From NCBI RefSeq assembly GCF_036880965.1, contig NZ_JBAJMV010000001.1:1005824-1069823 (forward strand): 64,000 nt of DNA, read 5' to 3'. The notes below the pieces were generated by a model. That model saw nothing but the letters and a program-made list of their open reading frames with translations, had not been told where the DNA came from and did not search any database. This document shows positions 24,657 through 33,042 of this stretch, piece after piece (positions within the stretch are counted from its first letter, which is position 1; each line of letters opens with the position of its first letter). A program made the translations under genes and the position numbers. This stretch comes from JAUASW01 sp036880965 (GTDB lineage: Bacteria; Pseudomonadota; Gammaproteobacteria; Burkholderiales; Burkholderiaceae_C).

Positions 24657-24746
24657 CGTCACAAAACTTGCGGGCTGAGCGCAGGGCCGCTCCCAAGCCG
24701 GCACGCGCTGGCGAGGTGCTTGGCGGTCACGCCGGCAAGCATCGCC

Positions 24747-24782
24747 GTCCCCTTGGGGGACCGTTCAAGGTACTCCTTGAAC
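24747..24782. repeat. Two-hairpin intergenic element after the chemoreceptor gene
   Basis: GTCCCC-TTG-GGGGAC (24747-24761) followed by GTTCAAGG-TACT-CCTTGAAC (24763-24782). The layout of a C/G hairpin plus a second hairpin matches the elements at 10538 and 23872, though the second stem differs. Confidence 0.4.
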
Positions 24783-24797
24783 AAGGGGCAAACATCT

Positions 24798-26312
24798 TCA
24801 GGACAGCTTGAAAGTGGAGACCGCTGTCTGCAGGCTGCGAGCCTGCTGCTCCAGGCTCGAAGCCGCGGCAGCAGCCTGCTCGACCAGCGCCGCGTTCTGC
24901 TGCGTCATCTGGTCCAGCTCCGTGACCGACTGATTGACCTGGCCGATGCCCTGGCTCTGCTCGGTCGCGGCGGCCGTGATCTCGCCGATGATGTCCGACA
25001 CCCGCTGCACGCTGGCCACGATCTCGGTCATCGTCGAACCGGCGTCTTCCACCAGGCGGCTGCCAGACTCGACCTTCTCGACGCTGGCGCCGATCAGGCC
25101 CTTGATTTCCTTGGCGGCCTCGGCCGAACGCTGGGCCAGCGAGCGAACCTCGCCCGCCACCACCGCGAAGCCGCGGCCCTGTTCGCCAGCACGTGCAGCT
25201 TCCACCGCCGCATTCAATGCGAGGATGTTGGTCTGGAAGGCGATGCCATCGATCACGCCGATGATGTCGTTGATCTTCTTGGAGCTGGTATTGATCTCGT
25301 TCATCGTCGAGACCACCTGCGAAACCACCTGGCCGCCCTTTTGTGCCACTGCCGCAGCCGAGCCAGCCAACTGATTGGCCTGAGCCGCCGCGTCGGCGCT
25401 CTGGCGCACTGTGTCGGTCAGGGTCTGCATATTGCTGGAGGTCTGTTCCAGCGAGCTGGCCTGCTTTTCGGTCCGCACGGAGAGATCTTGATTGCCCACG
25501 GCAATCTCACGCGATGCCACGGTCATCGAGTCGGTGCCCGTGCGGACATTGGCCACGATGCCAGCAAGGCCGCGCGACATGTCGCGCACTGCCGCCAGCA
25601 GGCTCTGGTCGGCACCGGGTGCCACCACGATATCTTGCGACAGGTCGCCGTCGGCCATGTGACGCATCACATCGCGCGCATATTCCGGCTCGCCGCCCAA
25701 CTGGCGCCAGACGCCGCCGATCACCAGGAACGAACCCAGACCCAGGCAGACCACCACGACCACGCCGCTGATGACGATGGCCCACAAGCTCGACGAGACG
25801 CCGGTCTGCGCCTTGTTGAGACCCTCATCAAAACCTTCGGTGGCACCCTTGCGGACCTTGGCCAACGTGCCCTCGAGCTGCTTGAGCGAGCCCTGCATCT
25901 TGGCGATGGCCCCACCCTGGTCGCCCTGCTTCATGCCCATGAACAACTGGGCCGTGTCAACCGAGGCCGCGAAATAGGCTTCGAAGTCCTTCTTGAGCGC
26001 GCCAGCGGCTTCCTGCTTGCCATCGATCTTGGTGATCGTGTCCAGGATCTTGCGAAGATTGGCGGCGCGTTCGTTGGCCTCGTCCAGCCGCTTCTTCTCG
26101 CCCTCTGCCACAGCGCTCTGGATCGTGGAGCCCAGGGCTTCCAGCTGCGAGGCGAACTGCGTGGTCGAGTCGAGATAGGGGTAGTCCACCGTACCGACCG
26201 ACGTGATCGCGTCAGAGGTGCGCGAGGAATACAGCAGCACGACGATGATCCCGACGGCGAATATGCCGGCGGCCAGGAAGGGCAGCAGCCAGATCCGGGT
26301 CTTCACATTCAT
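24798..26312 (-). CDS. Methyl-accepting chemotaxis protein
   Basis: 504-residue transmembrane chemoreceptor. Two membrane helices (about 7-29 and 176-200) flank a periplasmic four-helix-bundle-like sensor of about 145 residues; a HAMP domain and the signalling hairpin follow, with the tip IIGVIDGIAFQTNILALNAAVEAARAGEQGRGFAVV. It has no C-terminal xWxxF tether, ending in STFKLS. It is downstream of the PstS-like and porin genes on the same strand, separated from the former by a strong hairpin. The ligand is unknown; the context suggests a solute captured by the small periplasmic protein. Confidence 0.95.
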   Translation of the reverse strand: MNVKTRIWLLPFLAAGIFAVGIIVVLLYSSRTSDAITSVGTVDYPYLDSTTQFASQLEALGSTIQSAVAEGEKKRLDEANERAANLRKILDTITKIDGKQEAAGALKKDFEAYFAASVDTAQLFMGMKQGDQGGAIAKMQGSLKQLEGTLAKVRKGATEGFDEGLNKAQTGVSSSLWAIVISGVVVVVCLGLGSFLVIGGVWRQLGGEPEYARDVMRHMADGDLSQDIVVAPGADQSLLAAVRDMSRGLAGIVANVRTGTDSMTVASREIAVGNQDLSVRTEKQASSLEQTSSNMQTLTDTVRQSADAAAQANQLAGSAAAVAQKGGQVVSQVVSTMNEINTSSKKINDIIGVIDGIAFQTNILALNAAVEAARAGEQGRGFAVVAGEVRSLAQRSAEAAKEIKGLIGASVEKVESGSRLVEDAGSTMTEIVASVQRVSDIIGEITAAATEQSQGIGQVNQSVTELDQMTQQNAALVEQAAAAASSLEQQARSLQTAVSTFKLS

Positions 26313-26334
26313 CTTTTAGTCTCCATCCAACGAG

Positions 26335-26362
26335 GGAGCGCAGGGCCCCTGCCCTGCGCTCC
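26335..26362 (-). other. Strong intercistronic hairpin before the chemoreceptor gene
   Basis: A perfect 12-bp stem (GGAGCGCAGGGC 26335-26346 with GCCCTGCGCTCC 26351-26362) closes a CCCT loop. It begins 22 bases upstream of the chemoreceptor ATG and follows the PstS-like stop by 26 bases. There is no U tract, so it is more likely an mRNA-processing or expression-balancing element than a terminator. Confidence 0.6.
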
Positions 26363-26388
26363 TGGTTCTCAGCGACCTGAGTGGCACC

Positions 26389-26814
26389 TCAATCGACGGT
26401 CAACACCACCTTGACGCTACCATCCACCGCCGACTTTTCGATATAGCCTATCGCGTCCGGATTGGCTGCGACAAACTTTTTCACTTCGGCGGAATTGGCC
26501 ATTTCCTTGGGCGGCGTGCCTTTGCCGCTGAACACGATGCGAGACCAGGCGGCCTTCACCTGCGCGGCCTGCTTGCCCGTCACCTTGCTGTAGAAGTGCT
26601 CACGCACCGCTGCGCTTTCGGCCTGGTCGACCGCAGCTGCGGTTGCACCATTGGGCAGCGTGCTGCTCTTGCCCAGGAAGATGCTGGCCACCTGATCGGC
26701 GGTCATGCTTGCTGCGGCGTTCTTGGAATTGACGATCACGGCCACCTGGGCCTGGGCTCCGACACCAGCCAGCGCAAAACCAGCCAGGAAAGCCAAACGC
26801 TTGAACTTGTTCAT
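26389..26814 (-). CDS. Half-size PstS-like periplasmic substrate-binding protein
   Basis: 141-residue secreted protein with a clear signal peptide (cleavage near VGAQA-QV). It resembles the short phosphate-ABC-transporter substrate-binding-like family (PBP_like_2), with IFLGKSSTLPNG, the stretch AAWSRIVFSGKG and a GYIEKS ending. A true PstS has over 300 residues in two lobes; here only about one lobe's worth is present, and no pst transporter genes are nearby. It starts 15 bases after the porin stop with a good GGGAGG ribosome site. A role presenting a ligand to the downstream chemoreceptor is an inference. Confidence 0.87.
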   Translation of the reverse strand: MNKFKRLAFLAGFALAGVGAQAQVAVIVNSKNAAASMTADQVASIFLGKSSTLPNGATAAAVDQAESAAVREHFYSKVTGKQAAQVKAAWSRIVFSGKGTPPKEMANSAEVKKFVAANPDAIGYIEKSAVDGSVKVVLTVD

Positions 26815-26829
26815 GTTTGCCTCCCTTGA

Positions 26830-28056
26830 TCAGAACACCATGTCCACAGCGATGCTGTAGACGTGGACGCGGTCTTTGAAGCTGCTCGGCACGTTGAGGA
26901 AGTAGCCGGGGCCGTTCGGGGTGATGCGGTCCACCTGGGCCTTCAGCGCGGTGTTGCGAGCAAAGTCCCAACGCACGCCAGCCGCCAGCGTCTTCTCATC
27001 ACGCTTCTGGCTTGCCACCACGCCATTCACGTTGGCGCTGAGGAAGTTCAGCTGCGCCTGCGTTGCCGCCGGGTAGCCCGCGGTCGGGATCGTGTTGTTC
27101 ACATTGCTGTCGATCTGCTTCAGCTGCGACACCGTGGCATAAGGCGTGAACTTGCCATAGCGATGGCCGACCGTGACGTACCAGCCATTGGTATCGGATG
27201 CATAGGTATCGGTGCGGCGCTGCGTGTACTCGGCATTCACCAGCCAATTGCCCTCATCCCAGGTGAGGCCGAAGCCAGTGAAGCTGGCTGACTTGCTGTT
27301 GGGATCAAGCTCGTTGCCCACCGAAACCACGGACGGAATCGGCACCGAGCGCAGGCCGGCCACCAACGTATTCAGCGAGGCGGAGTGCACGGTCAGCTTG
27401 CCCTGCAGGCGACCGACGCGCAGGCTCACGCCACCATCGAGTTCCAGCGTCGCATTGAAGCCGACCAGGCTCTTCATCTCGACCTCGGTGCGCTGCACCA
27501 TGGACTTGGCCTTGCCGGCGAACAATTGCGCCGTCAGTGAGCCCAAGCCGGTATTGGTCTGGTAGATCACGTCTGCGCCGTCGAAGCGGCTGATCGGCAC
27601 CTGGCCGTAGACATCGTGAGGTGGGCGCAGCCAGGTGTTCGCATAGCCCACATCACGGAAATCGGACACCGCAAAGAACGGGCCGCCCATGCGGCCCACG
27701 CGGAAGGACAGCGAAGGCGCTGCCTGCATCTTGACGAAGGCCCATTCGACCTCCGGATTGAAATTGCCGTCGCCATTCTGCTTGGACAGCAGCTGCACTG
27801 TGCCCGAGAAGGTGGAATTGGCCTTGGCCGTCAGCTGCACGCCGAGTTTGCTATCGACCTCACCGCTCCAGCGCTCGCTGGCGCCGCGGTTCTGCCCAAA
27901 GATGGCGTATTGAGCGACGCTGCTGTTGGTGCCCGTTGCGCCCAGGGTCGCGAAACCCGAGACCGTCACCGCGCTGTCACTTTGCGCCTGAGCGCCTACG
28001 CAGGCCAAAGCGGCCAATGCCAGGGGCGCCCAACGCCACTTGCTGTTCTTCTGCAT
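26830..28056 (-). CDS. Outer-membrane porin-like beta-barrel protein
   Basis: 408-residue protein with a signal peptide (cleavage after VGAQA) and alternating beta-strand patterns throughout, ending in a strand with terminal Phe (YSIAVDMVF), the outer-membrane assembly signal. The start SDSAVTVSGFATLGATGT and the lengths of the strands resemble Gram-negative porins, but I cannot assign it to a solute-specific family. It heads the cluster with the PstS-like protein and chemoreceptor; GGAG precedes ATG 28056. It diverges from gpmA. Confidence 0.82.
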   Translation of the reverse strand: MQKNSKWRWAPLALAALACVGAQAQSDSAVTVSGFATLGATGTNSSVAQYAIFGQNRGASERWSGEVDSKLGVQLTAKANSTFSGTVQLLSKQNGDGNFNPEVEWAFVKMQAAPSLSFRVGRMGGPFFAVSDFRDVGYANTWLRPPHDVYGQVPISRFDGADVIYQTNTGLGSLTAQLFAGKAKSMVQRTEVEMKSLVGFNATLELDGGVSLRVGRLQGKLTVHSASLNTLVAGLRSVPIPSVVSVGNELDPNSKSASFTGFGLTWDEGNWLVNAEYTQRRTDTYASDTNGWYVTVGHRYGKFTPYATVSQLKQIDSNVNNTIPTAGYPAATQAQLNFLSANVNGVVASQKRDEKTLAAGVRWDFARNTALKAQVDRITPNGPGYFLNVPSSFKDRVHVYSIAVDMVF

Positions 28057-28236
28057 GCTCCGTCTCCTGCTTAATAAACCAGAACAAGTACGGCGGCTGA
28101 CGCACCAGTGCGCGAGTGCCGCCCGAAATTGATACTAGGACGATCTGCTCACTTCAGTTTGCGATTCGTCATTTCACGACAGATTTGTGGATTGCCGGCA
28201 ACGGGAAATGGGAATAGTCCACGCTCTGTGCATCGA

Positions 28237-28242
28237 TAGAAT
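28237..28242 (+). promoter_or_regulatory. Candidate -10 element of gpmA
   Basis: TAGAAT, 41 bases before the gpmA ATG, in the 227-bp divergent gap between the porin gene and gpmA. No good -35 is seen. The rest of the gap (28057-28236) holds no recognisable gene. Confidence 0.3.
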
Positions 28243-28283
28243 CCGCCCCAGCCCGAATCGGGCGGCCTCCCCTCGTGACCGAC

Positions 28284-29027
28284 ATGTACAAGCTCGTGCT
28301 CATTCGCCACGGCGAATCGACCTGGAACCTCGAAAACCGCTTCACCGGCTGGACCGATGTAGACCTGACCCCCACTGGCGTCGAACAGGCCAAGCAGGCC
28401 GGCCGCCTGCTGAAGGAAGCGGGCCTGGATTTCGATGTCACCTACACCTCGGTGCTCAAGCGCGCCGTCTGGACGCTGTGGCACTGCCTGGACCAGATGG
28501 AGCGCACCTGGCTGCCGGTGATCCATGAATGGCGCCTCAACGAGCGCCACTACGGCAGCTTGCAAGGCCTCAACAAGGCCGACATGGCCAAGCAGTACGG
28601 TGACGAGCAGGTGCTGATCTGGCGCCGCAGCTACGACACGCCTCCGCCGGCGCTGGAAGCCAGCGACCCGCGCAGCGAGCGGGGTGATCTGCGCTATGCA
28701 GGCCTTGCGCCCGAGCAGATTCCGCTGACCGAATGCCTGAAGGACACCGTGGCCCGCGTGCTGCCGGCCTGGAACGAAGTTTTCGCACCCGCCATCAAGA
28801 GCGGCCAGCGCGTGCTGATCGCGGCCCACGGCAACAGCATCCGCGCCCTGGTGAAGTACCTGGACGGCATCGCCGACGACGCCATCGTCGGCGTCAACAT
28901 CCCCAACGGCATTCCGCTGGTCTACGAGCTGGATGCAGACCTGAAGCCGATCAAGAGCTACTACCTGGGCGACGCAGAGGCCGCAGCCAAGGCCGCCGCC
29001 GCGGTGGCAAATCAGGGCAAGGCCTGA
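28284..29027 (+). CDS. gpmA: 2,3-bisphosphoglycerate-dependent phosphoglycerate mutase
   Basis: Cofactor-dependent glycolytic mutase, 247 residues, interconverting 3- and 2-phosphoglycerate. The phosphohistidine motif is LIRHGESTWN at the N-terminus, the second catalytic histidine is in IAAHGNSIRALVKYL, and EWRLNERHYGSLQGLNK is diagnostic of GpmA. ATG 28284 begins MYKLVLIRHGES; an upstream GTG at 28275 is less likely. A short Ala-rich tail follows the fold. hyi follows after 29 bases. Confidence 0.97.
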   Translation: MYKLVLIRHGESTWNLENRFTGWTDVDLTPTGVEQAKQAGRLLKEAGLDFDVTYTSVLKRAVWTLWHCLDQMERTWLPVIHEWRLNERHYGSLQGLNKADMAKQYGDEQVLIWRRSYDTPPPALEASDPRSERGDLRYAGLAPEQIPLTECLKDTVARVLPAWNEVFAPAIKSGQRVLIAAHGNSIRALVKYLDGIADDAIVGVNIPNGIPLVYELDADLKPIKSYYLGDAEAAAKAAAAVANQGKA

Positions 29028-29056
29028 GGCACGGGGCGCAGCGAGGCTGCTCGACC

Positions 29057-29851
29057 ATGCCCCGCTTCGCCGCCAACCTGAGTCTGCTCTACACCGAGCT
29101 GCCCTTTCTGCAGCGCTTTGCTGCTGCGGCAGCGGACGGCTTCACGGCCGTCGAGTACCTCTTCCCCTACGACCATCCGGCCGGGCAACTCTCTTTGCTG
29201 CTGCAAGAGCACGGCCTGCGGCAGGTGCTCTTCAATGCACCGCCCGGCGACTGGGCGGCCGGCGAGCGCGGATTCACCTGCCTGCCTGATCGCGAGCCGG
29301 ACTTCCGCTCCTCGGTCGAGCGAGCCCTCGCCTATTCAGAGGCGCTGGGCCGGCCACTGGTCCACCTCATGTCGGGCCTGCTGCCCACGGGCATGAGCCG
29401 GGAACAATTGAATGGCCTGGTGGTAGCGCGTCTGGCCTGGGCCGCGGAGCGCGCCAGCGCTGCCGGCATCATCCTGACGGTGGAGCCTATCAACGAGCGC
29501 GACATGCCGGGCTATTTCCTGAACCGTCAGGACCATGCGCTGGGCCTGATCGAGGCCGTGGGCTCGCCCCACTTGAAGCTGCAGTTCGACGCGTACCACT
29601 GCCAGGTCGTCGAGGGCGACGTGAGCAGCAAGCTGCGCCGTGCTTTCGAGCGCGGCGTTCTCGGCCATGTGCAGGTAGCGGGCGCGCCGTTGCGCCAGGA
29701 GCCAGATGAAGGCGAGCTGCGCGTCGAACACCTGATGGCCTTGCTGGACGAGCTCGGCTACGCCGGCTTCGTAGGCTGCGAATACCGGCCGCGCGCCGGC
29801 ACCTCTGCCGGCCTGGGCTGGCTGCGAAGCTGGATGCCGGCGCTGCCCTAG
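29057..29851 (+). CDS. hyi: Hydroxypyruvate isomerase
   Basis: 264-residue TIM-barrel protein of the Hyi family, which converts hydroxypyruvate to tartronate semialdehyde in glyoxylate metabolism. Characteristic segments are MPRFAANLSLLYTELPFLQRF, LTVEPINERDMPGYFL with the catalytic glutamate, and LKLQFDAYHCQVVEGD and GYEYRP-like GCEYRP near the end. It follows gpmA on the same strand. No glyoxylate carboligase or tartronate reductase gene is adjacent, so the true substrate is less certain than the family. Confidence 0.92.
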   Translation: MPRFAANLSLLYTELPFLQRFAAAAADGFTAVEYLFPYDHPAGQLSLLLQEHGLRQVLFNAPPGDWAAGERGFTCLPDREPDFRSSVERALAYSEALGRPLVHLMSGLLPTGMSREQLNGLVVARLAWAAERASAAGIILTVEPINERDMPGYFLNRQDHALGLIEAVGSPHLKLQFDAYHCQVVEGDVSSKLRRAFERGVLGHVQVAGAPLRQEPDEGELRVEHLMALLDELGYAGFVGCEYRPRAGTSAGLGWLRSWMPALP

Positions 29852-29895
29852 CCGCAGAAACATCCGGCCAGGCGGGAGCAGTCATCCGCCCAGAC

Positions 29896-30810
29896 TCAGC
29901 GCGGCTCCGGAGGTCTGAAGGGTGGCTTGGGCGGCTTGGGCGCCGAGGCCGGCTGGGCAGGCTTGAGGGCCTGCTCATGCAGGAACTTGCCGCGCTTGGC
30001 CGCCCCCTCCTTGCCAGCCTGGTACTCGGCACTCATTGCGGCGCGACCGAAAGCGTCCGTTGGCTTGGGGCGAGGGCGCGGTGCGGGAGTCTGGGTGCCG
30101 TCAATGCGCCCGGCGCCGTTGCCTGCGGCAGCGTTGAACTTCTTCGACAGCCCACCACCGGCGCCAGCAGCATTTGCACCACCGCCGCCACTCTTGCCGC
30201 CGCTGCCACCGCTGCCAACGCTTGTTGTCGCAGTGCCGGTGCTGGCACCTGCATTGAACTTCTTGGCCAGACCGGAGCTGCCACCGGTGCTGGTCGAGCC
30301 TGAGCCGACCTGGCCTTTCACCGATGTGCCAAAGCCGCTGCCGTTGCCGCCCCCTTGCGCGCCGCGCGCCTGACTGGTGGCATTGACGGACCCGGAACCG
30401 CCCGATGCATTGAACTTGCTGGCCAGACCCGAGCTTCGGTTGTTGGCCAGGGAGCCGGAACCGACCTGGTTCTTGACGCTCGCGCCAAAGCTGCCACCGC
30501 TGTTGCTGCCGTTGCTGCCCTGGTTTCGATTGGCATTGGAGCCTGCCCAACTGCCCGCACCACCATTGCTGCCGGCCCAGCTGCCGCCGTTGCGACCACC
30601 GGGCATCTGCGCGGGCGGCGGCGGGGCCGGCCTGAACGACGGTTGTGGGGGTGGTGGCGGCCGGTAGGCCGGCGGCGGAGGCGGTGGCGGCGGCGGCGGT
30701 GGCCGGTATGGAGGTGGCGCACTGCCGCGTCCCTGGGCCCGCGCCTGTGCCACCAGCAGCGGCCACAAGCCGCAGATCACGGCCATGCGGCGACGATTGG
30801 CATCATCCAT
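29896..30810 (-). CDS. Exported Pro/Gly/Ser-rich protein with KFNA repeats, function unknown
   Basis: 304-residue low-complexity protein I do not recognise. A probable signal peptide (residues 1-26, ending AQARA) is followed by a proline tract (about 32-69, including a run of 12 Pro), then Gly/Ser/Asn-rich sequence. Within it a unit FGxSVKxQVGSGSx(5)SSGLAxKFNA occurs at residues 108-135 and 160-187, and a short version GGGLSKKFNA at 218-227. A basic, proline-rich C-terminus follows (PKPPKPPFRPPEPR). It is 19 bases downstream of the Sel1-like gene and probably co-transcribed. Composition suggests an extended cell-envelope or surface protein; nothing indicates an enzyme. The frame is long and the in-frame repeats argue that it is real. 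Confidence 0.75.
   Translation of the reverse strand: MDDANRRRMAVICGLWPLLVAQARAQGRGSAPPPYRPPPPPPPPPPPAYRPPPPPQPSFRPAPPPPAQMPGGRNGGSWAGSNGGAGSWAGSNANRNQGSNGSNSGGSFGASVKNQVGSGSLANNRSSGLASKFNASGGSGSVNATSQARGAQGGGNGSGFGTSVKGQVGSGSTSTGGSSGLAKKFNAGASTGTATTSVGSGGSGGKSGGGGANAAGAGGGLSKKFNAAAGNGAGRIDGTQTPAPRPRPKPTDAFGRAAMSAEYQAGKEGAAKRGKFLHEQALKPAQPASAPKPPKPPFRPPEPR
30121..30489 (-). repeat. In-frame KFNA repeat block
   Basis: Two long copies (30400-30489 and 30244-30333, 156 bases apart) and one short copy (30121-30159) of a coding repeat whose core reads SSGLA-K-KFNA. Protein similarity is stronger than DNA similarity, which suggests selection on the protein. Confidence 0.7.
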
Positions 30811-30829
30811 TGACGGCTCCTTTTGCGCC

Positions 30830-32878
30830 TCAGGCGCCGACGCGGCTCAGGTAATGCCGCAGATTCTTCACATAGCGCTTGGCTTGCGGGGCCTGACAGC
30901 CACCGATACCGCTCCACATCTGCGCGAGGTCACGCGTGCCGTACATGCCCGCGTTCTCGACACGCTGGCGCGCAGCGCCGTTGTCGACCATGGAACGAGG
31001 GTTGCGGATGGCATCGGCCAGGGTCGTGGCAATGTTCTTCATGTGCTCGAAGCCCATGCGCGCCATGCCATCGGTGGTGCCTGGGATCACGCCGCGCACG
31101 AATGCAGTGCGGTAGCCCTCGACCTCGCTGAGCTTGAAGCTGCGGCATTCGTTCGCCAGCAGTTGCGCCTGCGCCACCAGGTAGTTGAAGTTGTAGAGCC
31201 CGTTGTCGCCAAGCAGCGAACTGTTGCCGTAGTAGACCGCCTGCATCATGTTGGCGTCCTCGTAGTCGGCTTCGGCAAAGACCGGATGCGAGCTGCTCAT
31301 GCCACTGCCGTATCCGCCCTTCTCGGCGAGCTTGGCGTATTGGCTGGCCTGCTTGTCATTCCTGGGCAGACCCTCCATGCCGGACTTGTAGGCTTCGCTG
31401 AGATAGAAATAGGCCGCCGGGTACTGGAGTTCAGCGGCCCGCCTGAACTGGGCCACCGCGTCTTGCGGCTTCTTGTCCTCGAGCAGCGCTCGCCCAAGCT
31501 GAAACTGCAGGCGCCCCGAACGCGGCTCGGCCTTCACAGCCTCGCGGCAGGACTGGACGGCTGCAGCCACGTTCATGTCGTCGTCGCTGACGCCCGGCGC
31601 GATACGACCCGGGTCATCCGGGTCGGCCGCCAGCTGGTCGCAGCGCGTGGGGGCAGGGCCGGTTTGACTCGTGCCAGCGAGCAAGTCGGCATGCTCAGGC
31701 TGGGCGCCGAACATGGCAACGTCGGTCGAAAGGCGCTTGAGCAGTTCGGCCCGCTGGTCTGCCATGCGCTTGAGTTCGGCGCCCGGCCCGGCCTGGAGCT
31801 CGTCAGCCAGGAAGTAGCGCGCTACCAGCTGCGAGATCTGCTCCGGTTCGCGCAGGCCCCGCACCTGACGCGCCACCTCGCTGGCAGCACCTGCCAGCAA
31901 GGGTTGGCGCTCGGCGCGCAAGGCTCGCTGCAGCTCGGCCAAGGGGGGCGCCAGGTTCAGCGCACGGCTGTTGCGATTGTCAAAATCACGCACGGAGGCG
32001 GCATGCGCCGCGAGATCGGCCAGGTCGGCCCGGGGCGGATGAATGGCTTGGCGCTCTTGCTGGGCGACGCCCGCCGCCAGCTCGGTGATGCGCTTGTTGA
32101 GGCTCTCGCGCAGGCCTTGCACGACCGTCGCCGGCAGGCTGCTGCGGCGCAACCTGTCCAGGTGGCCGGTCAGCACCTGCAAGCCGGCACTGCCCTCCGC
32201 CGCGGCCACGGCCGCCTGGACTCGCTGTGTCTCGACCGGCACGCCGACGCGCTGCCGCGTCGCCTCGACCTCCTTCTCGAAGGCGGCCAGGTCGCCGAGC
32301 ACGCTGCCACCATCAGCACTCGCCACCCGGCCCGATGCGATCGAGGTTCGACCGCGCCGGATGGCAGCATCGCCGCGAGCCTTCAGGCCGTCGAGCCGGG
32401 CGTAGTCTTCTTCCACGGGACGCAGGGCCGCGAGCTCCTGACGAATGCCTTCCAGCTCGGCGCGCTGCGCCTGCAGGGCCTCCTGCTGGCGCAGCAAGGT
32501 GACTTGCATGTGCTCGTTCCAGACCTGCTGGGTCAGCTGCATTTCGGTCGGCGTGAGCGTGCCACCGCGACGGCACTCGGCAAGACTGCTCGCCGCAGCG
32601 CGGAAATCGCTCTGGGTCAGCTCGCGGTAGCTCTTGCCGAAGGCTTGCGAGAAGACCGGCTCGGCCACCAGGGAGAGCACGACATCCGAGCCACCCCGGC
32701 CAACGGACGCATTGGCGGCCGCCCCGGGCACCGAGGCCACCCAGCGCTTGTACTTCTCGCATGAGGCGGAAGACAGGCTGTCCTTGATGATCTTGCCCAG
32801 ATTGAACCCTTGCGCCGCAGCCAGGCCCGGCAGGGCAAGTGAGAGGCTCAGCAGCAGCCCTGTGCGCAGCTTGGACAT
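30830..32878 (-). CDS. Exported Sel1/TPR-like repeat protein, function unknown
   Basis: 682-residue protein with a signal peptide (MSKLRTGLLLSLSLALPGLAAA). After a cysteine-containing N-terminal domain come long alpha-helical, coiled-coil-prone stretches rich in Ala, Arg, Glu and Gln (about 110-390). A tetratricopeptide/Sel1-like section follows at about 445-530, with LQFQLGRALLEDKKPQDAVAQ and YPAAYFYLSEAYKSG. The C-terminal domain (about 530-682) is distinct and contains two cysteines. ATG 32878 is used because it begins the signal peptide. The downstream partner encodes the KFNA-repeat protein. A periplasmic scaffold role is plausible but not shown. Confidence 0.8.
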   Translation of the reverse strand: MSKLRTGLLLSLSLALPGLAAAQGFNLGKIIKDSLSSASCEKYKRWVASVPGAAANASVGRGGSDVVLSLVAEPVFSQAFGKSYRELTQSDFRAAASSLAECRRGGTLTPTEMQLTQQVWNEHMQVTLLRQQEALQAQRAELEGIRQELAALRPVEEDYARLDGLKARGDAAIRRGRTSIASGRVASADGGSVLGDLAAFEKEVEATRQRVGVPVETQRVQAAVAAAEGSAGLQVLTGHLDRLRRSSLPATVVQGLRESLNKRITELAAGVAQQERQAIHPPRADLADLAAHAASVRDFDNRNSRALNLAPPLAELQRALRAERQPLLAGAASEVARQVRGLREPEQISQLVARYFLADELQAGPGAELKRMADQRAELLKRLSTDVAMFGAQPEHADLLAGTSQTGPAPTRCDQLAADPDDPGRIAPGVSDDDMNVAAAVQSCREAVKAEPRSGRLQFQLGRALLEDKKPQDAVAQFRRAAELQYPAAYFYLSEAYKSGMEGLPRNDKQASQYAKLAEKGGYGSGMSSSHPVFAEADYEDANMMQAVYYGNSSLLGDNGLYNFNYLVAQAQLLANECRSFKLSEVEGYRTAFVRGVIPGTTDGMARMGFEHMKNIATTLADAIRNPRSMVDNGAARQRVENAGMYGTRDLAQMWSGIGGCQAPQAKRYVKNLRHYLSRVGA

Positions 32879-32958
32879 GAACGGAACTCCGGCAATTTGC
32901 AATCAGCGTGGCACCGATGCTAGCGGAGGCTCAGTGCACCCAGAACCCCGGGCCCAGA

Positions 32959-32982
32959 CCTGTCCCCGATTGGGCGGACAGG
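32959..32982. other. Hairpin in the plsC/Sel1-gene gap
   Basis: CCTGTCC (32959-32965) pairs with GGACAGG (32976-32982) over ten bases, inside the 164-bp gap between plsC and the Sel1-like gene. No U tract. The promoter of the Sel1-like gene should lie in this gap but I could not identify it. Confidence 0.35.
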
Positions 32983-33042
32983 CCGGCAGGATGGATCGCT
33001 GTCACCTCGGCGATTCACTCCCGGGGCTGCGATTCGGCCGAC

